64,000 nucleotides of DNA from Archangium gephyra (GTDB lineage Bacteria > Myxococcota > Myxococcia > Myxococcales > Myxococcaceae), in assembly GCA_003243425.1 (NCBI GenBank), contig QFQP01000013.1, positions 1-64,000 of the forward strand. The letters run 5' to 3'. The notes beneath the pieces are model-generated. The model saw only the letters and a program-made list of their open reading frames with translations. It was not told the DNA's origin and made no database searches. Shown piece by piece: positions 42,305 through 52,950 of this stretch; position 1 is the first letter of the stretch; the number at the start of each line of letters is the position of its first letter. The translations under genes were made by a program, and so were the position numbers.

Positions 42305-45300
42305 ATGAACGTCTCTTTCCGTTTCGCAGTCATCGGTCTGGTGGGCCTCATGTTGGCGGGTTGCCCCCAGGTTCCCAATCCCGATCCGCTCCCCCCGGCT
42401 CCCAAAGTGGCAGCGTTCACTGCGTCTGCGAGCCAGGTCGCCGCCGGCGACACGGTGTCGTTGAGCTGGAAGGTCGAGAACGCATCGACCGTGCGCATCG
42501 ACGATCTGTCGCTGGGCGCGGTCTCAGGAGTCTCTGGCAGTGAGGGCACGGTCGACGTCGCCGTGAGCGGCGACACGACCTTCGTCCTGTCTGCACGAAA
42601 CGACCGCGGGGCTTCAGCCAGCGCGGTGCTCTCGATTCGTGTCAGCGGCTCCGCGCGTGAGCCGCTGCTGCTCGCCGTACCTGAGCGCATCGGCGCCGGG
42701 CAGAGCAGCGCCCTCGCGTGGAGCGCGCCCGGCGCGTCCGCCGTCACCCTCACCGCTTCTCCGGGAGGCGCCATCGACGTCGGGGGACAGAGCGCGAGCG
42801 GCACCGTCACCGTCAGCCCCGCTGTCACCACCGAGTACACGCTCACTGCCAATGGCCTCTCGCGCTCGGTGACCGTGTCGGTCACGCCCACCATCGTCGC
42901 GCTGACCGCGAGTGCCAGCGTGCCTGACGCTGGTACCGGTGATGCCGGTGCGTTCGACGCGGGCACCACGATTCACGTGGCGTGGCAAACGAGTGGAGCA
43001 ACGCGCCTGCAACTCAACGGTGTCGGCCGAGGCACGCTCGCGGAAATCACCGATGCGGCGAGCATCGCCATGGGCAGCTTCGATGAGCCGCTGCCGGCCT
43101 CTGTCGATCCGGCTCAATTCTTCACCTACGAACTGGTGGCAACGGGCGCCGGCGGGACCACCAACCGGTCCGTGATCTTCGGCGTTCCCGGCAGCCCTGC
43201 AGTCGTCTCGTTCACCGGGCCGCAGGTGGCCCGCTTCGGCGACGGAGGGGTCGCCACCTTCAGTTGGAGCACCGTCGAGGCTGCGCAACTGAGCCTTCTG
43301 GCCGGGGACGTGGAGATCTACCGTGCGCCGTCGGCGCAGGTTGCGACGGGTTCGGTGACTGTGCCCGTCCCCTCGTCGGACACCGCGTACACGGTCGTCG
43401 CCCGCGGAGAGCGCGGCGGCGAAGCCTCGAAGACGCTCCTCCTCGACGTCGTCGCGCAACCCACCGTGTCGATCTCGGCCACCCCCACGTCGGTCGCCGC
43501 TGGTAGCCCCGTGACCCTCTCGTGGACGGGCACCCACATTCGCAACGTCGTCATTCGCGAGGTCGGTTACGGCGTGGTGTTCAGCGCCACGGGCATGAAC
43601 GACACCGGCTCGGCACAGCTCACGCCCAACAGCAACGTCACCTACGAAGTCGAGGTGAACAATTCGCTGGGCGACACCGCCACCGCGAGCACGTCGGTCA
43701 CGGTCACTGACCCCATCACGCTCAACATCGCCGAAACCGGTGCGCTTCGTTACGGCCAGAACATCACCGCGTCGTGGACGGTGCCCGGCGGTACCGCGTC
43801 GATCGTAGGCCTCCCGCACTCGAACGTGGATGTGCGCCCGGGCTCGACCGACTTCGACGACATCGCGATGACCGGAACTGCGTTGGCCTACCCCGACTCG
43901 ACCCGTGGGGCCGTGCTGACCACCAGCTTCCGCATGCCCTACCTCGGGCGGGTGGTGGGTGAGACCATCTACGTGTCACGGCACGGGTACCTCGCGTTTG
44001 GCGACATCAACGGCGGCAACAGCAGTGACGTCGCCCTTCCGTCGGGTCTGCTCGAAGACATGGCCATCGCCCCGTACTGGGAATCGCTCACCCTCGGGAA
44101 CGTCTACTGGCAGCTCAAGAGCGTGGCTGGCCAGGACGTGCTCATCGTTCAGTGGAGCATGACCACTGCGACCTTCCAGGCGAAGTTGTACGCGAGCGGT
44201 CAAATCGATTTCGAATACAAGGTGCTGCCGAGTTCGCCCGCTGGGCGTACGGGTGTGACTGGCTGGCTGCGCGACCAGACGGTCGTTGCTCCAGCAACCG
44301 CCGCCGTGAACACGGGCTTCACCTTCTTCGGGCCAGTGATGAGCCCGGTGACGCTCAAGGCCCTCGCGCCAGGGCCTCTTCGCGGCCAGGTCGTCGTCGG
44401 CTCGGCGCGACTGCGCGTGTCGGCCGACCTCGCTCAGGTCGTCCGTCCCACCGAGCTTGTGACCAGTGAAGTGCTCTCGGGTTCGGCAGCCGGTGCGGCG
44501 GCCACCTGGGCAGAATTGCGCAACGCGACGAACGCCCCTGTGGACCTCTCCGGTTGGTCGTTCGGCCTCGCCGACGGCGGCGCCATTCCGCTCTCAGGCA
44601 CCGTTCCTCCACGAGGACTTCTCGTCGTCGGCGCCTCGACCGATCCGTCCATCAACGGTGACGCCGGCGTGCAGGTCGCGCTCGCCGATTTCGCCATTTC
44701 GGATCAGGCGTCGTTGAAACTGCAACGCAGCGGCGTGTCGTCAGTGGTCGCTCTCGACGGTTCAGACGGAGGCACTGCGCTCGTCAACGACGTCGGCCCG
44801 TTCCTCTTTACCAGCACGGGCGGTGCGCAGACGTGCGCCGCGACGACGACGTACGGCGCGCTGGGTCTGCGTGGCACCCCGGGCAGCGATTCGACCTGCG
44901 GTTTCGGGTACGAGCTGCAGCCGATTCCGTTCGGGTATTTCGACATTTCCGACGGCGGCACGTCGCTGGGCACCACCTTCGACGATGCGCTCTACACCGT
45001 AGACATCTCATCAGCGCCCATTCCCTTCTTTGGCGTGTCGCACACCTCGATGGTTGTCTCGACCAATGGCTTTGTGACCTTCGCGGCGGCTTCGACCACG
45101 AGCAGCACTGACTACCTGGGCAGCGCTCCCCGCACGACCGACGCCAACCTGTTGGTCGCTGCCTTTGCGGACAATCTCAGCGCCACCGGCGGCATCGGCA
45201 ACCTCCTTGGTCAGCGAGTCGGGGCTGGTGTCGACCCCGCGGCTCCGCTGCCCCACTGGATCGTTCAATGGCATCGCTACCGCGTGTTCGGCTGCAGCGA

Positions 45301-45514
45301 TGACATCAACTTCCAGCTGAAGTTCTTCGACGATGGCGCCATCGAAGTTCACTTCGCGGGCATGCGCAGCGGCAGCAGCAGTCAATGCGCCGCCGGTGCA
45401 AGCGCAGTCAGCTGGCTCGAGAACGCCACCGGAACCCAGGCGCTCGTCATCAGCGCGGACTCCACCTCGCCCGGCATTCGCCCGTACACCGCCTTCCGCT
45501 ATTCACCCCGGTAA
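42305..45514 (+). CDS. paralogous large lipoprotein B
   Basis: A 1069-residue homologue of the preceding protein with lipoprotein signal ending LMLAGC. The layout is the same: Ig-like units (AGDTVSLSWKVENASTVRI; GQSSALAWSAPGASAVTL), middle sandwich (VSRHGYLAFGDIN, APYWESLTLGNVYWQL), lamin-tail-like domain (WAELRNATNAPVDLSGWSFG, PPRGLLVVGASTD) and C-terminal sandwich (MVVSTNGFVTFAAA). It ends FRYSPR. It begins 18 bp after the first copy, so they are probably cotranscribed. Confidence 0.8.
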   Translation: MNVSFRFAVIGLVGLMLAGCPQVPNPDPLPPAPKVAAFTASASQVAAGDTVSLSWKVENASTVRIDDLSLGAVSGVSGSEGTVDVAVSGDTTFVLSARNDRGASASAVLSIRVSGSAREPLLLAVPERIGAGQSSALAWSAPGASAVTLTASPGGAIDVGGQSASGTVTVSPAVTTEYTLTANGLSRSVTVSVTPTIVALTASASVPDAGTGDAGAFDAGTTIHVAWQTSGATRLQLNGVGRGTLAEITDAASIAMGSFDEPLPASVDPAQFFTYELVATGAGGTTNRSVIFGVPGSPAVVSFTGPQVARFGDGGVATFSWSTVEAAQLSLLAGDVEIYRAPSAQVATGSVTVPVPSSDTAYTVVARGERGGEASKTLLLDVVAQPTVSISATPTSVAAGSPVTLSWTGTHIRNVVIREVGYGVVFSATGMNDTGSAQLTPNSNVTYEVEVNNSLGDTATASTSVTVTDPITLNIAETGALRYGQNITASWTVPGGTASIVGLPHSNVDVRPGSTDFDDIAMTGTALAYPDSTRGAVLTTSFRMPYLGRVVGETIYVSRHGYLAFGDINGGNSSDVALPSGLLEDMAIAPYWESLTLGNVYWQLKSVAGQDVLIVQWSMTTATFQAKLYASGQIDFEYKVLPSSPAGRTGVTGWLRDQTVVAPATAAVNTGFTFFGPVMSPVTLKALAPGPLRGQVVVGSARLRVSADLAQVVRPTELVTSEVLSGSAAGAAATWAELRNATNAPVDLSGWSFGLADGGAIPLSGTVPPRGLLVVGASTDPSINGDAGVQVALADFAISDQASLKLQRSGVSSVVALDGSDGGTALVNDVGPFLFTSTGGAQTCAATTTYGALGLRGTPGSDSTCGFGYELQPIPFGYFDISDGGTSLGTTFDDALYTVDISSAPIPFFGVSHTSMVVSTNGFVTFAAASTTSSTDYLGSAPRTTDANLLVAAFADNLSATGGIGNLLGQRVGAGVDPAAPLPHWIVQWHRYRVFGCSDDINFQLKFFDDGAIEVHFAGMRSGSSSQCAAGASAVSWLENATGTQALVISADSTSPGIRPYTAFRYSPR

Positions 45515-45538
45515 TCCGCCATGCGCATCGACTCCAAC

Positions 45539-48500
45539 ATGAACCGAGTTTCTCTGGCCGTGGCTCTGGCAGCATTCATGACCACGGGCTGCAAGATTCA
45601 GAAGCCGTCGACGCCCGTGCCCGCGTCGCCCACCATCGACAGCTTCACAGTGAGCAAGCCCGACGCCGAAAAGGGAGACCAGATCACGCTGACGTGGAAG
45701 ACCAGCAACGCCACCAGCATCGAGCTGCGTGAAGCCACGGCTGGCGATCTCGGGGTGGCAATCAACACGCTCGAGGGCTCGCACGCGGTGACGCTCGAGA
45801 GCGACGCGCTCTTCGTGCTCACCGCGCGAGGGGAGGGCGGCACCGACGCGCGCGCCGTTTCGGTGCGCGTCAACGAGAGCAGCGGCGACGCCGTGACGCT
45901 GCAGGCGCTCCCTCCGACCATCAACGGTGGCGCACACGCCACGCTGGTGTGGACGGCTCCTGGCGCCACCGCGGTCACCATCACTGCCAACGGTCAGCCG
46001 CTTTCGACCGGTGGCCAGCTTGCAACCGGCGCTGTCGACGTTCGTCCGCTGGTCGACACCACCTACGTGCTCGCCGCCGACGGCCGCACCGCGCAGACCG
46101 TCATCACCGTCACGCCCGTCGTGCTTTCGCTCGACGCCACGCCCCGCGCCGCCAGGTCAGGCGGCAGCGTGACCGTCGCCTGGACCGCCGCCGGCGCCGA
46201 ACGAGTCGTGGTCAGCAGCCCGGGCCGTGGCCAGCTCCACGAGGCGACCTCGGCGGCCGATGTGGCCGCGGGCTCCTTCGCGGACACGCTCCCCGAACTG
46301 CCCAACAACTCTGTGGTCACCTACGTCATCGAAGCGGTCAAGGGCACGGAGCGGGCCGAGCGCCGCGTCGAGGTCAATGTCGGCACAGGCGTGGCCATCA
46401 CCCGCTTCGACGCGCCATCGGTGGCGTCGGCAGGTGGCACCTACCAGGTCCGTTGGGAGACCGCCGCCGCCGACACGGTAGAACTCAAGGTCGACGGCGC
46501 GACCGTGTACCGCTCTCCGACCACCGGTGAGGCGATCAGCGGCCTCTTTGCCTTCCCCGTCGGCCCCGATGACTTCGCCATCGAAATCGTTGCCACCAAT
46601 TCACTTGGCGACAGCGCTCGCCGGCTCTCGCAGGTCGACACAGTCGGAGTGCCGACCTCGGCAACACTCACCGCTTCGCCCACCGCCGCCGGCGTCGGTC
46701 AGGCAGTGACGCTCACCTGGAGCTGCGCGGAAGCGCGCCGCGTTCGCATCACCGACTCGAACGGCGTCGCCGTTTTCGGGACCACCGGTCAAGGTGCGGA
46801 AGGCGGCACCGCCACCGTGCACCCCTCGGCCACGACCACGTACACGCTCGTCGCCGACAACCTGTTGGGCAGCTCACCGGTGTCGGCCGCTGCCACCGTC
46901 ACCGTGACGGGCGCAGCGCCGACCGTCACGCAGTACCCGCCCACGCCGCTCTCGGGTCAGATGCTGACCATCAGCACCGCCTCACCGGGCGCCACGCTCC
47001 ACGGCTTCCCTCACGCACAGGTGCTCACCAGCACGCAGAGCGATTTCCGCGACATCTCGACCACTGGCGCTCGCCTGCTCGAGACCGGCAGCGACGTGAC
47101 CACCGTGACCCTGCCTTTCTCGACGTGGCTGTTCGGCTCGCAGCAGACCGGGCCGCTCACCGTGTCGCGCGCGGGCTGGATGGCCTTCGGCGCGCCCAAC
47201 ACCGTGCTGACCTCCGAGTCGTCGCTGCCGTCATCGTCAGCCCCGAGCTTCGTCATCGCGCCCTACTGGGACGACCTGACGCTCATCGCCGGCTCCGCGG
47301 TCTACGCGCAGGTCGTGGGCAACGCGCCCAATGAGACGCTCATCGTGCAGTGGGACAAGCTGCGCGTGGGTACCACTGCCGCGAGCTCCGTCACCTTCCA
47401 GGCGCAGGTCTCGCAGCGCGGCGTCATCGCCTTCCACTACAAGACGATGACGCTCAATTCGTCGCCAAGCTTTTCGATCGGCGTGCAGGACGGCACCCGA
47501 ACCCGCGGCGTGCGTTCGACCGTCACGCCCACCAGCAACAGCGCGCAGTACTTCTTCAGCCCGGTGGTCGCGCCCATCGACCTGCGCGCCACGCGAGGCA
47601 CCGTCTACGGCGGCTTCGTGCAAGATGGAGACACCTTCACGCTGGTGAGCCAGAGCGCCAACGCGGTCACCATTCCGCAAGACCTCGCGCTGACCGAGTT
47701 CATGTTCCGCCCCGCGGACGCGGTCGGCAACGCAGGCCAGTTCCTCGAGGTGCAGAACAACACGAGCGCGCCGCTCGACCTCACCGGCTGGGAGCTGCGT
47801 GTACCCAATCAGCCCACGTTCTTCATGCCGGCCGGCTTTTCGCTGGCTCCAGGAGTGCCCACGGTCATCGGTGGCTCGCTCGACCCGGCCCTCAACGACG
47901 ATGCGGGTGTCACGCTTTCCTGGGAGGCCAGTGGCTTCTCCTTCCCGCAGGACGGTGGCAGCTTCCTCGTCACCACGGCCGACGCGGGCACTGGTGGCGC
48001 TGGCTTCACCTACACCGGTCCGGCTGACGGAGGCCGCGGCTTCTCGCTCAACGTCGACCCGGGGCCGTTCGTGGGCACAACTGGTTCGCCGGGCCTGGCG
48101 GCTTGCCCGGCAACGACGCCGTATGGTTTCCAGGTCCCCCAGCAGCTCGGCACTCCGGGCAGGAACTCGGGCTGTGGTTTCCGGTACACGCTCAAGTCGA
48201 TCCCCGTGAACTTCGTCGACATCTCCGACGGCGGCGTGCCCTTGAACGTCACCGGCGACAACGGCCGCGGCACGGTGGTGTTCGGGCCTGACGGTGGCTC
48301 GCCACTCCCGGTGCTGTTCGGCGACCCGGTGCCGTGGCTGTACGTGAACTCCAATGGCTACTTCCTGCCGGCCTCCGAGACATCGGGAAGTCACACCAAC
48401 AAGGTCAACGCCGGCAGCAGCGCACAGGTCGGATCGATCGCCCTGTTCTGGGACGACCTCGACACCGTCATCTCGGGCGCGAATGTGTTCATGAAGTATT

Positions 48501-48790
48501 TCCCGGCGGGGAGCGACCCGGCCACTCCGGCCGAACACTGGGTGGTGCAGTTCCACCGCTATGAGCACTTCTTGGCCGACGACGACCTGAACTTCGAAGC
48601 GAAGTTCTTCTCCGATGGGTCGTTGGAGTACCACTACGGGTCGATGGTTTCCGGCACCAGCAGCAACTACGGCAACGGCAATTCCGCCACCATCTGGCTC
48701 GAGAACCCGGCGGGCACGCAGGCGCTGGTGGTGGGCGTCAACCAACCGGTCATCACTCCCTTCACGGCCTACCGCTTCACGCCGCGGTGA
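45539..48790 (+). CDS. paralogous large lipoprotein C
   Basis: A 1083-residue third homologue with lipoprotein signal ending AFMTTGC. I chose the ATG at 45539, which directly begins the signal peptide; an ATG at 45521 adds six residues. The layout matches the two preceding proteins: Ig-like units (KGDQITLTWKTSNATSIEL), sandwich (VSRAGWMAFGAPN, APYWDDLTLIAGSAVYAQ), lamin-tail-like domain (FLEVQNNTSAPLDLTGWELR) and terminal sandwich (WLYVNSNGYFLPA, LFWDDLDTVI). It ends YRFTPR. The next gene starts 57 bp later in the same direction. Confidence 0.8.
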   Translation: MNRVSLAVALAAFMTTGCKIQKPSTPVPASPTIDSFTVSKPDAEKGDQITLTWKTSNATSIELREATAGDLGVAINTLEGSHAVTLESDALFVLTARGEGGTDARAVSVRVNESSGDAVTLQALPPTINGGAHATLVWTAPGATAVTITANGQPLSTGGQLATGAVDVRPLVDTTYVLAADGRTAQTVITVTPVVLSLDATPRAARSGGSVTVAWTAAGAERVVVSSPGRGQLHEATSAADVAAGSFADTLPELPNNSVVTYVIEAVKGTERAERRVEVNVGTGVAITRFDAPSVASAGGTYQVRWETAAADTVELKVDGATVYRSPTTGEAISGLFAFPVGPDDFAIEIVATNSLGDSARRLSQVDTVGVPTSATLTASPTAAGVGQAVTLTWSCAEARRVRITDSNGVAVFGTTGQGAEGGTATVHPSATTTYTLVADNLLGSSPVSAAATVTVTGAAPTVTQYPPTPLSGQMLTISTASPGATLHGFPHAQVLTSTQSDFRDISTTGARLLETGSDVTTVTLPFSTWLFGSQQTGPLTVSRAGWMAFGAPNTVLTSESSLPSSSAPSFVIAPYWDDLTLIAGSAVYAQVVGNAPNETLIVQWDKLRVGTTAASSVTFQAQVSQRGVIAFHYKTMTLNSSPSFSIGVQDGTRTRGVRSTVTPTSNSAQYFFSPVVAPIDLRATRGTVYGGFVQDGDTFTLVSQSANAVTIPQDLALTEFMFRPADAVGNAGQFLEVQNNTSAPLDLTGWELRVPNQPTFFMPAGFSLAPGVPTVIGGSLDPALNDDAGVTLSWEASGFSFPQDGGSFLVTTADAGTGGAGFTYTGPADGGRGFSLNVDPGPFVGTTGSPGLAACPATTPYGFQVPQQLGTPGRNSGCGFRYTLKSIPVNFVDISDGGVPLNVTGDNGRGTVVFGPDGGSPLPVLFGDPVPWLYVNSNGYFLPASETSGSHTNKVNAGSSAQVGSIALFWDDLDTVISGANVFMKYFPAGSDPATPAEHWVVQFHRYEHFLADDDLNFEAKFFSDGSLEYHYGSMVSGTSSNYGNGNSATIWLENPAGTQALVVGVNQPVITPFTAYRFTPR

Positions 48791-48846
48791 GAAACGAGAC
48801 ACGCGCGATGCGAAACGAAAACTCTTCAAAGGTCCCCTTGAACGCC

Positions 48847-51800
48847 ATGTCTCTTCTCAATCGCAGTGTGCTGGTGGCGGCGGTCGTGCTTGCCGGGGGC
48901 GCCTTTGCGCAACCCACCAACGACACCTGTGCCAACGCCGAAGCGCTGGTGGTGCCCACCAACGGCACGCCGGTGCTCTCCACCATTGCCCCGCGCATCG
49001 ATCTCGCGGCGGGAACGGCAGAGGCTTCGCTGAGCTGCAACACCGGGGCGAAGAACACCGTCTGGTACAGCTTCGTGGCGCCGACGACGGGCAACTACGT
49101 CATCGAGAGCTGCGACACTGCGACCAACTACGACAGCGTGCTTGCGGTCTACACCGGCTCGTGCGCCTCGCCAGTGGCCCCTCCGTCGGGAACCGCGTGC
49201 GTCGACCAGGGCTGCCCCAGCGGGAGCGCGTCGCGCGTCGTGCTCGCCCTGACCCAGGGTACGCAGTACTACGCACAGCTCGCCGTCTGGAGTTCTTCGA
49301 CCCCGACCAACGCGTACGTCGGGCAAATCAGGGTGGTGGCACCGCTACCGCCGAGCAATGACACCTGCGATCCCTCGGTACCGGAGGTCGCGCTCAACCG
49401 TACCGTCTCGTTCGTTTCGAACGCCGCTACCGCCAACGACGGTCAGGTCGGCGGCAACCTCGACGGGGGCGCAGGCACGTGTTTCCTCGGCGTCGGCAAC
49501 AGCACCACCGCGGCCTCGAACCTCTCGCCCGGTCGTGACGTCGTGCATCGCTTCACCCCAGCGACTGCTGGCCGCTACAACGTTCGCCTCACCTCGTCGA
49601 ACTCGTCGGTCAATTCGACGCTCCACGCGAGCGACAGCTGTATCGCCGGAACGCCTCCGCAAACCTACGCGCCACCGCAGTGCATCGCGGCCAGCAATCG
49701 CACTTCCAGCCTTGCCGAACAGCTGGCCTGTGTACCGCTCGCGGCCGGCCAGCCCGTCTACCTCTGGGCGGACGAGACCGCGCTGTCGGCAGCGGGTCAG
49801 GGTCTTTCGCTCGACGTCAGCCGATGCATCGAAGAGACGGAGCCCAACGACACTCCCGTCACAGCCAGCGCGCTTTCCTGCACCGTGACGGGCGGCATTC
49901 GCACCGCAGGCGACGTCGACTTCTTCGCGCTCGGTGGCGCCCCGGCAGGTTCCCGTGTGTTCGCGCTTGTGGAAGCGGCGGCCAGCAACTCGACCAACTT
50001 CGATCTCCGCGTCACCACGTCGACGCGGACGCTCGAGTATGACGACAGCAACGCCGCAACCGCATTCGGCGACAGCAGCGGCCTCGTCTGTGGCACGCCA
50101 CTGACCGGAGCGCCCGCCTACCTGCGAGTCACGCACAACAGCAGCAGCACCATCGCCGAGCCGTACACCATCTACAGCAAGATCGAGGTGGGGGCGCCGT
50201 CTCCTGAAATCGAGCCGAACGAGACGGTGGCTACCGCGACGGGGGGCAGTCTGTATTTCTCGGGCTCGATTCAAGACGGCGGCACCGACGTCGACTTCTT
50301 CAGCGTGTCGGCCAACGAGGGCGACATCATCTTCGCGGCGCTCGATTCGGTGCCGGATCGCAACGATGCGGGCACCACCGCCAGCTTCAACCTCACGTTG
50401 AACCTGTTCGATTCCACGGGCGCCCTCCTCGTGAGTGGCGACGATTCTTCGACGACGGTGACTCTGGCGCCCAACCCAGACGCTGGCCTCACCGCGATTA
50501 CGCCCACCGTCCCCGGTGACGCGCTCGTGTGGCGAGCGCGAAGCACCGGCACGTACGCGCTGCGCGTCGGGAAGACGTCGGGCACCACGGTGACTGCGTA
50601 CGGCCTGTCTGTGTCGGTCGGTTGTGCAGACGCTGCGCCGACGCTCACGAACTTCACGCCCACCAGCGGCGTACCTACGGGAGGTCAGGCTGTGACGCTC
50701 ACGGGCACGAACTTCAGCGTGCGCAGCGTGGTGCGCTTCGGAACGGGCGTTGCCAGCGTCGACAGCATCTCACCCACGGAGCTCGTCGTTCGCACGCCCG
50801 CGTCGGCCACCGGCGGCGACGTGAGCGTGACGGTGACGAACGGCGTCGGCCTCGTGGCCACTGCGTCTGGCCCGTACACCTACGAAGATCCTCCGGGCGT
50901 TCCTCCGACGTTGACGGGCGTCTCGCCGACCTCAGGCCGTACCTCGGGCGGTGCGCTCGTCACCCTCACTGGCACCGTGTTCCGCGCGGATGCCGGCGTG
51001 TTCTTTGAAGTCGAAGGCGTCAACCAGCCTGCCACTGCCGTGACACGAAACTCGACGACACAACTCGTTGCCACCACGCCCGCGCACGCGGCCGGTTCTG
51101 CAGTGGTGCGGGTCGTCAACACCGATGGTCTGTCTGCCCAGCTCGATGGAGGCTTTCTCTACCTCGGCCCGCCGACCATCGCCACGGTGACGCCGAACTC
51201 GGGCCTCACGCCGGGTGGTCAGCTCATCACCATCACGGGCACGAACTTCCGCGCAGGCACCACAGTCACCATCGGCGGCACGGCAGCGACCTCGGTCACT
51301 CCCGCCACTGACGGCCTCTCACTGACCACAGTGACGCCCTCGAGCAGCACCAACGGCGTCAAGGACGTGGTTGTCACCACCAGCGACGGCCAGACGGCCA
51401 CGCTGACCGGTGGCTTCACGTACAACTACGCGCCGCCGACGTTGGCCTCGGTCTCGCCTGCGAGCGGCTTCGCGAGCGGGAACACGCTCATCACCCTGAC
51501 CGGCGCGAACTTCCTCACGGCGCCCACCGTCACCGTGGGCGGCGTCGCAGCGACCGCGGTCAGCCGCACGAGCTCGACCAGCATCACCGCGCGTACGCCC
51601 GCCGGCACGCCCGGCCCCGCGCCCATCGTAGTGACCAACAGTGACGGCCAGACCACGACGGCGACGGTGAACTTCACCTACGTCCCGGCGCCCACCGTCG
51701 CGTCCATCTCTCCGTCGAACGGGTCGGCGCTGGGCGGTACGCGCATCACCATCAGCGGCACCGATTTCACGCCCGGCGCGCGCGTCACCATCGGTGGCGT

Positions 51801-52890
51801 GCCTGCCTTCGCCGTCGCGGTCAGCAGCGCCACCACGCTGACGGCCACCACCAACTCCGGCGCGCCCGGTACCTACGACGTCGTGGTCACCAACCCCGAC
51901 ACGCAGTCGGCCACGCTGGCCGCCGGTTTCACGCTCGACGCTGCACCGCTCCTCACCTCGCTCTCGCCCATCGGCGGCAGCACGGCGGGCGGCACGGTGG
52001 TCACGCTGACGGGTTCGGGCTTCCGTCAGGGCGCTGAAGTCATCTTCGGCTCGACGCCGGCCACCGCGGTCACCGTGGTGTCCGACACCGAGCTGACGGC
52101 CACGACGGCAATGCACCCGCTCGGCGTGGTCTCGGTGTCCGTGCGCAACCAGGATGGACAGTCGGCCGAGCTGGCGCGCAGCTTCCGCTTCGTCGACCCG
52201 CCGTCACTCACCGCCATCGCGCCGACCTCCGGCGACGCGGCTGGTGGCACCACCGTGCGGCTGACGGGCGCTGGCTTCTCGCAGGCAGCGACGGTGACCT
52301 TCGGAGGTGCGGCGGCGTCGCAAGTGACGCTCATCTCCGCCACCGAGCTCGACGTCGTCACTCCCCCGCACGCAGCAGGTGCGGTCGACGTGGCGGTCAC
52401 GGTCGACGGCGCGACGGCGACGCTGGCCGGTGCGTTCACCTACACGCGTGGCGCTCCGTCGGTGGCGGCGGCGGCTCCGCGCACCGGCCCCATCGAAGGC
52501 GGCACGCTGGTCACCATCACCGGCAGCGGCTTCGCTGACGGCGCGACGGTGACGTTCGGCGGCACTGCGGCGACCAGCGTGGTGGTGGCCTCGGCCGACC
52601 TCATCCGCGCGGTGGCTCCGGCGCACGCGGCGGGCGTGGTCGACATCGTAGTCACCAACGACGACTCGCAGGCTGGCGCGTTGAGCGGCGGCTTCACCTA
52701 CACCGCGGCGAGCGGTGGTCCCGACAACTCCATCACCGACGGTGGCAGCGGGGCGGTGGGCACCGACCCGTCGCCCACGCCGACGCCCGGTGGCGTGAGC
52801 TGCGGCTGCACGAGCTTCGATGGCTCGATGTTCGGCTTCGCAGGGCTGGGCCTGGTGGCGCTGCTGTCGCGCCGCCGTCGTCGCAGCTGA
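48847..52890 (+). CDS. surface protein with PPC-like domains, eight IPT/TIG repeats and MYXO-CTERM-like tail
   Basis: A 1347-residue exported protein. The signal peptide (MSLLNRSVLVAAVVLAGGAF) fixes the likely ATG; upstream in-frame ATGs at 48787 and 48808 are less suited. Residues ~20-600 hold four PPC-like units (NDTCANAEALV, VWYSFVAPTTGNYVIESC; EPNDTPVTASAL; EPNETVATATGG, DVDFFSVSANEGDIIFAAL). Then come eight IPT/TIG repeats of ~85-90 residues, each with (I/V)SP.(S/N)G...GGT.(V/I)T(L/I)(T/S)G..F and ending near GGFTY. The C-terminus GVSCGCTSFDGSMFG, a hydrophobic segment and SRRRRRS fits MYXO-CTERM. A cell-surface, adhesive role is likely. It ends the lipoprotein gene cluster, with a strong terminator behind it. 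Confidence 0.85.
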   Translation: MSLLNRSVLVAAVVLAGGAFAQPTNDTCANAEALVVPTNGTPVLSTIAPRIDLAAGTAEASLSCNTGAKNTVWYSFVAPTTGNYVIESCDTATNYDSVLAVYTGSCASPVAPPSGTACVDQGCPSGSASRVVLALTQGTQYYAQLAVWSSSTPTNAYVGQIRVVAPLPPSNDTCDPSVPEVALNRTVSFVSNAATANDGQVGGNLDGGAGTCFLGVGNSTTAASNLSPGRDVVHRFTPATAGRYNVRLTSSNSSVNSTLHASDSCIAGTPPQTYAPPQCIAASNRTSSLAEQLACVPLAAGQPVYLWADETALSAAGQGLSLDVSRCIEETEPNDTPVTASALSCTVTGGIRTAGDVDFFALGGAPAGSRVFALVEAAASNSTNFDLRVTTSTRTLEYDDSNAATAFGDSSGLVCGTPLTGAPAYLRVTHNSSSTIAEPYTIYSKIEVGAPSPEIEPNETVATATGGSLYFSGSIQDGGTDVDFFSVSANEGDIIFAALDSVPDRNDAGTTASFNLTLNLFDSTGALLVSGDDSSTTVTLAPNPDAGLTAITPTVPGDALVWRARSTGTYALRVGKTSGTTVTAYGLSVSVGCADAAPTLTNFTPTSGVPTGGQAVTLTGTNFSVRSVVRFGTGVASVDSISPTELVVRTPASATGGDVSVTVTNGVGLVATASGPYTYEDPPGVPPTLTGVSPTSGRTSGGALVTLTGTVFRADAGVFFEVEGVNQPATAVTRNSTTQLVATTPAHAAGSAVVRVVNTDGLSAQLDGGFLYLGPPTIATVTPNSGLTPGGQLITITGTNFRAGTTVTIGGTAATSVTPATDGLSLTTVTPSSSTNGVKDVVVTTSDGQTATLTGGFTYNYAPPTLASVSPASGFASGNTLITLTGANFLTAPTVTVGGVAATAVSRTSSTSITARTPAGTPGPAPIVVTNSDGQTTTATVNFTYVPAPTVASISPSNGSALGGTRITISGTDFTPGARVTIGGVPAFAVAVSSATTLTATTNSGAPGTYDVVVTNPDTQSATLAAGFTLDAAPLLTSLSPIGGSTAGGTVVTLTGSGFRQGAEVIFGSTPATAVTVVSDTELTATTAMHPLGVVSVSVRNQDGQSAELARSFRFVDPPSLTAIAPTSGDAAGGTTVRLTGAGFSQAATVTFGGAAASQVTLISATELDVVTPPHAAGAVDVAVTVDGATATLAGAFTYTRGAPSVAAAAPRTGPIEGGTLVTITGSGFADGATVTFGGTAATSVVVASADLIRAVAPAHAAGVVDIVVTNDDSQAGALSGGFTYTAASGGPDNSITDGGSGAVGTDPSPTPTPGGVSCGCTSFDGSMFGFAGLGLVALLSRRRRRS

Positions 52891-52915
52891 GCCGAGGTTG
52901 ATTCGCTGAAGAGGG

Positions 52916-52950
52916 AGGCGCGTCGGAACACCGGCGCGCCTTTCGTTTTT
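52916..52950 (+). terminator. strong intrinsic terminator of the surface-protein cluster
   Basis: AGGCGCGTCGG and CCGGCGCGCCT form an 11-bp stem with one G-U pair, followed by TTCGTTTTT. It starts 26 bp after the stop at 52890. Confidence 0.9.

Noticed and set aside
47237..48829. Minus-strand frame of 530 codons opposite lipoprotein C
   Set aside because: No domain and shadow composition. The sense frame has lipoprotein, lamin-tail and sandwich motifs.
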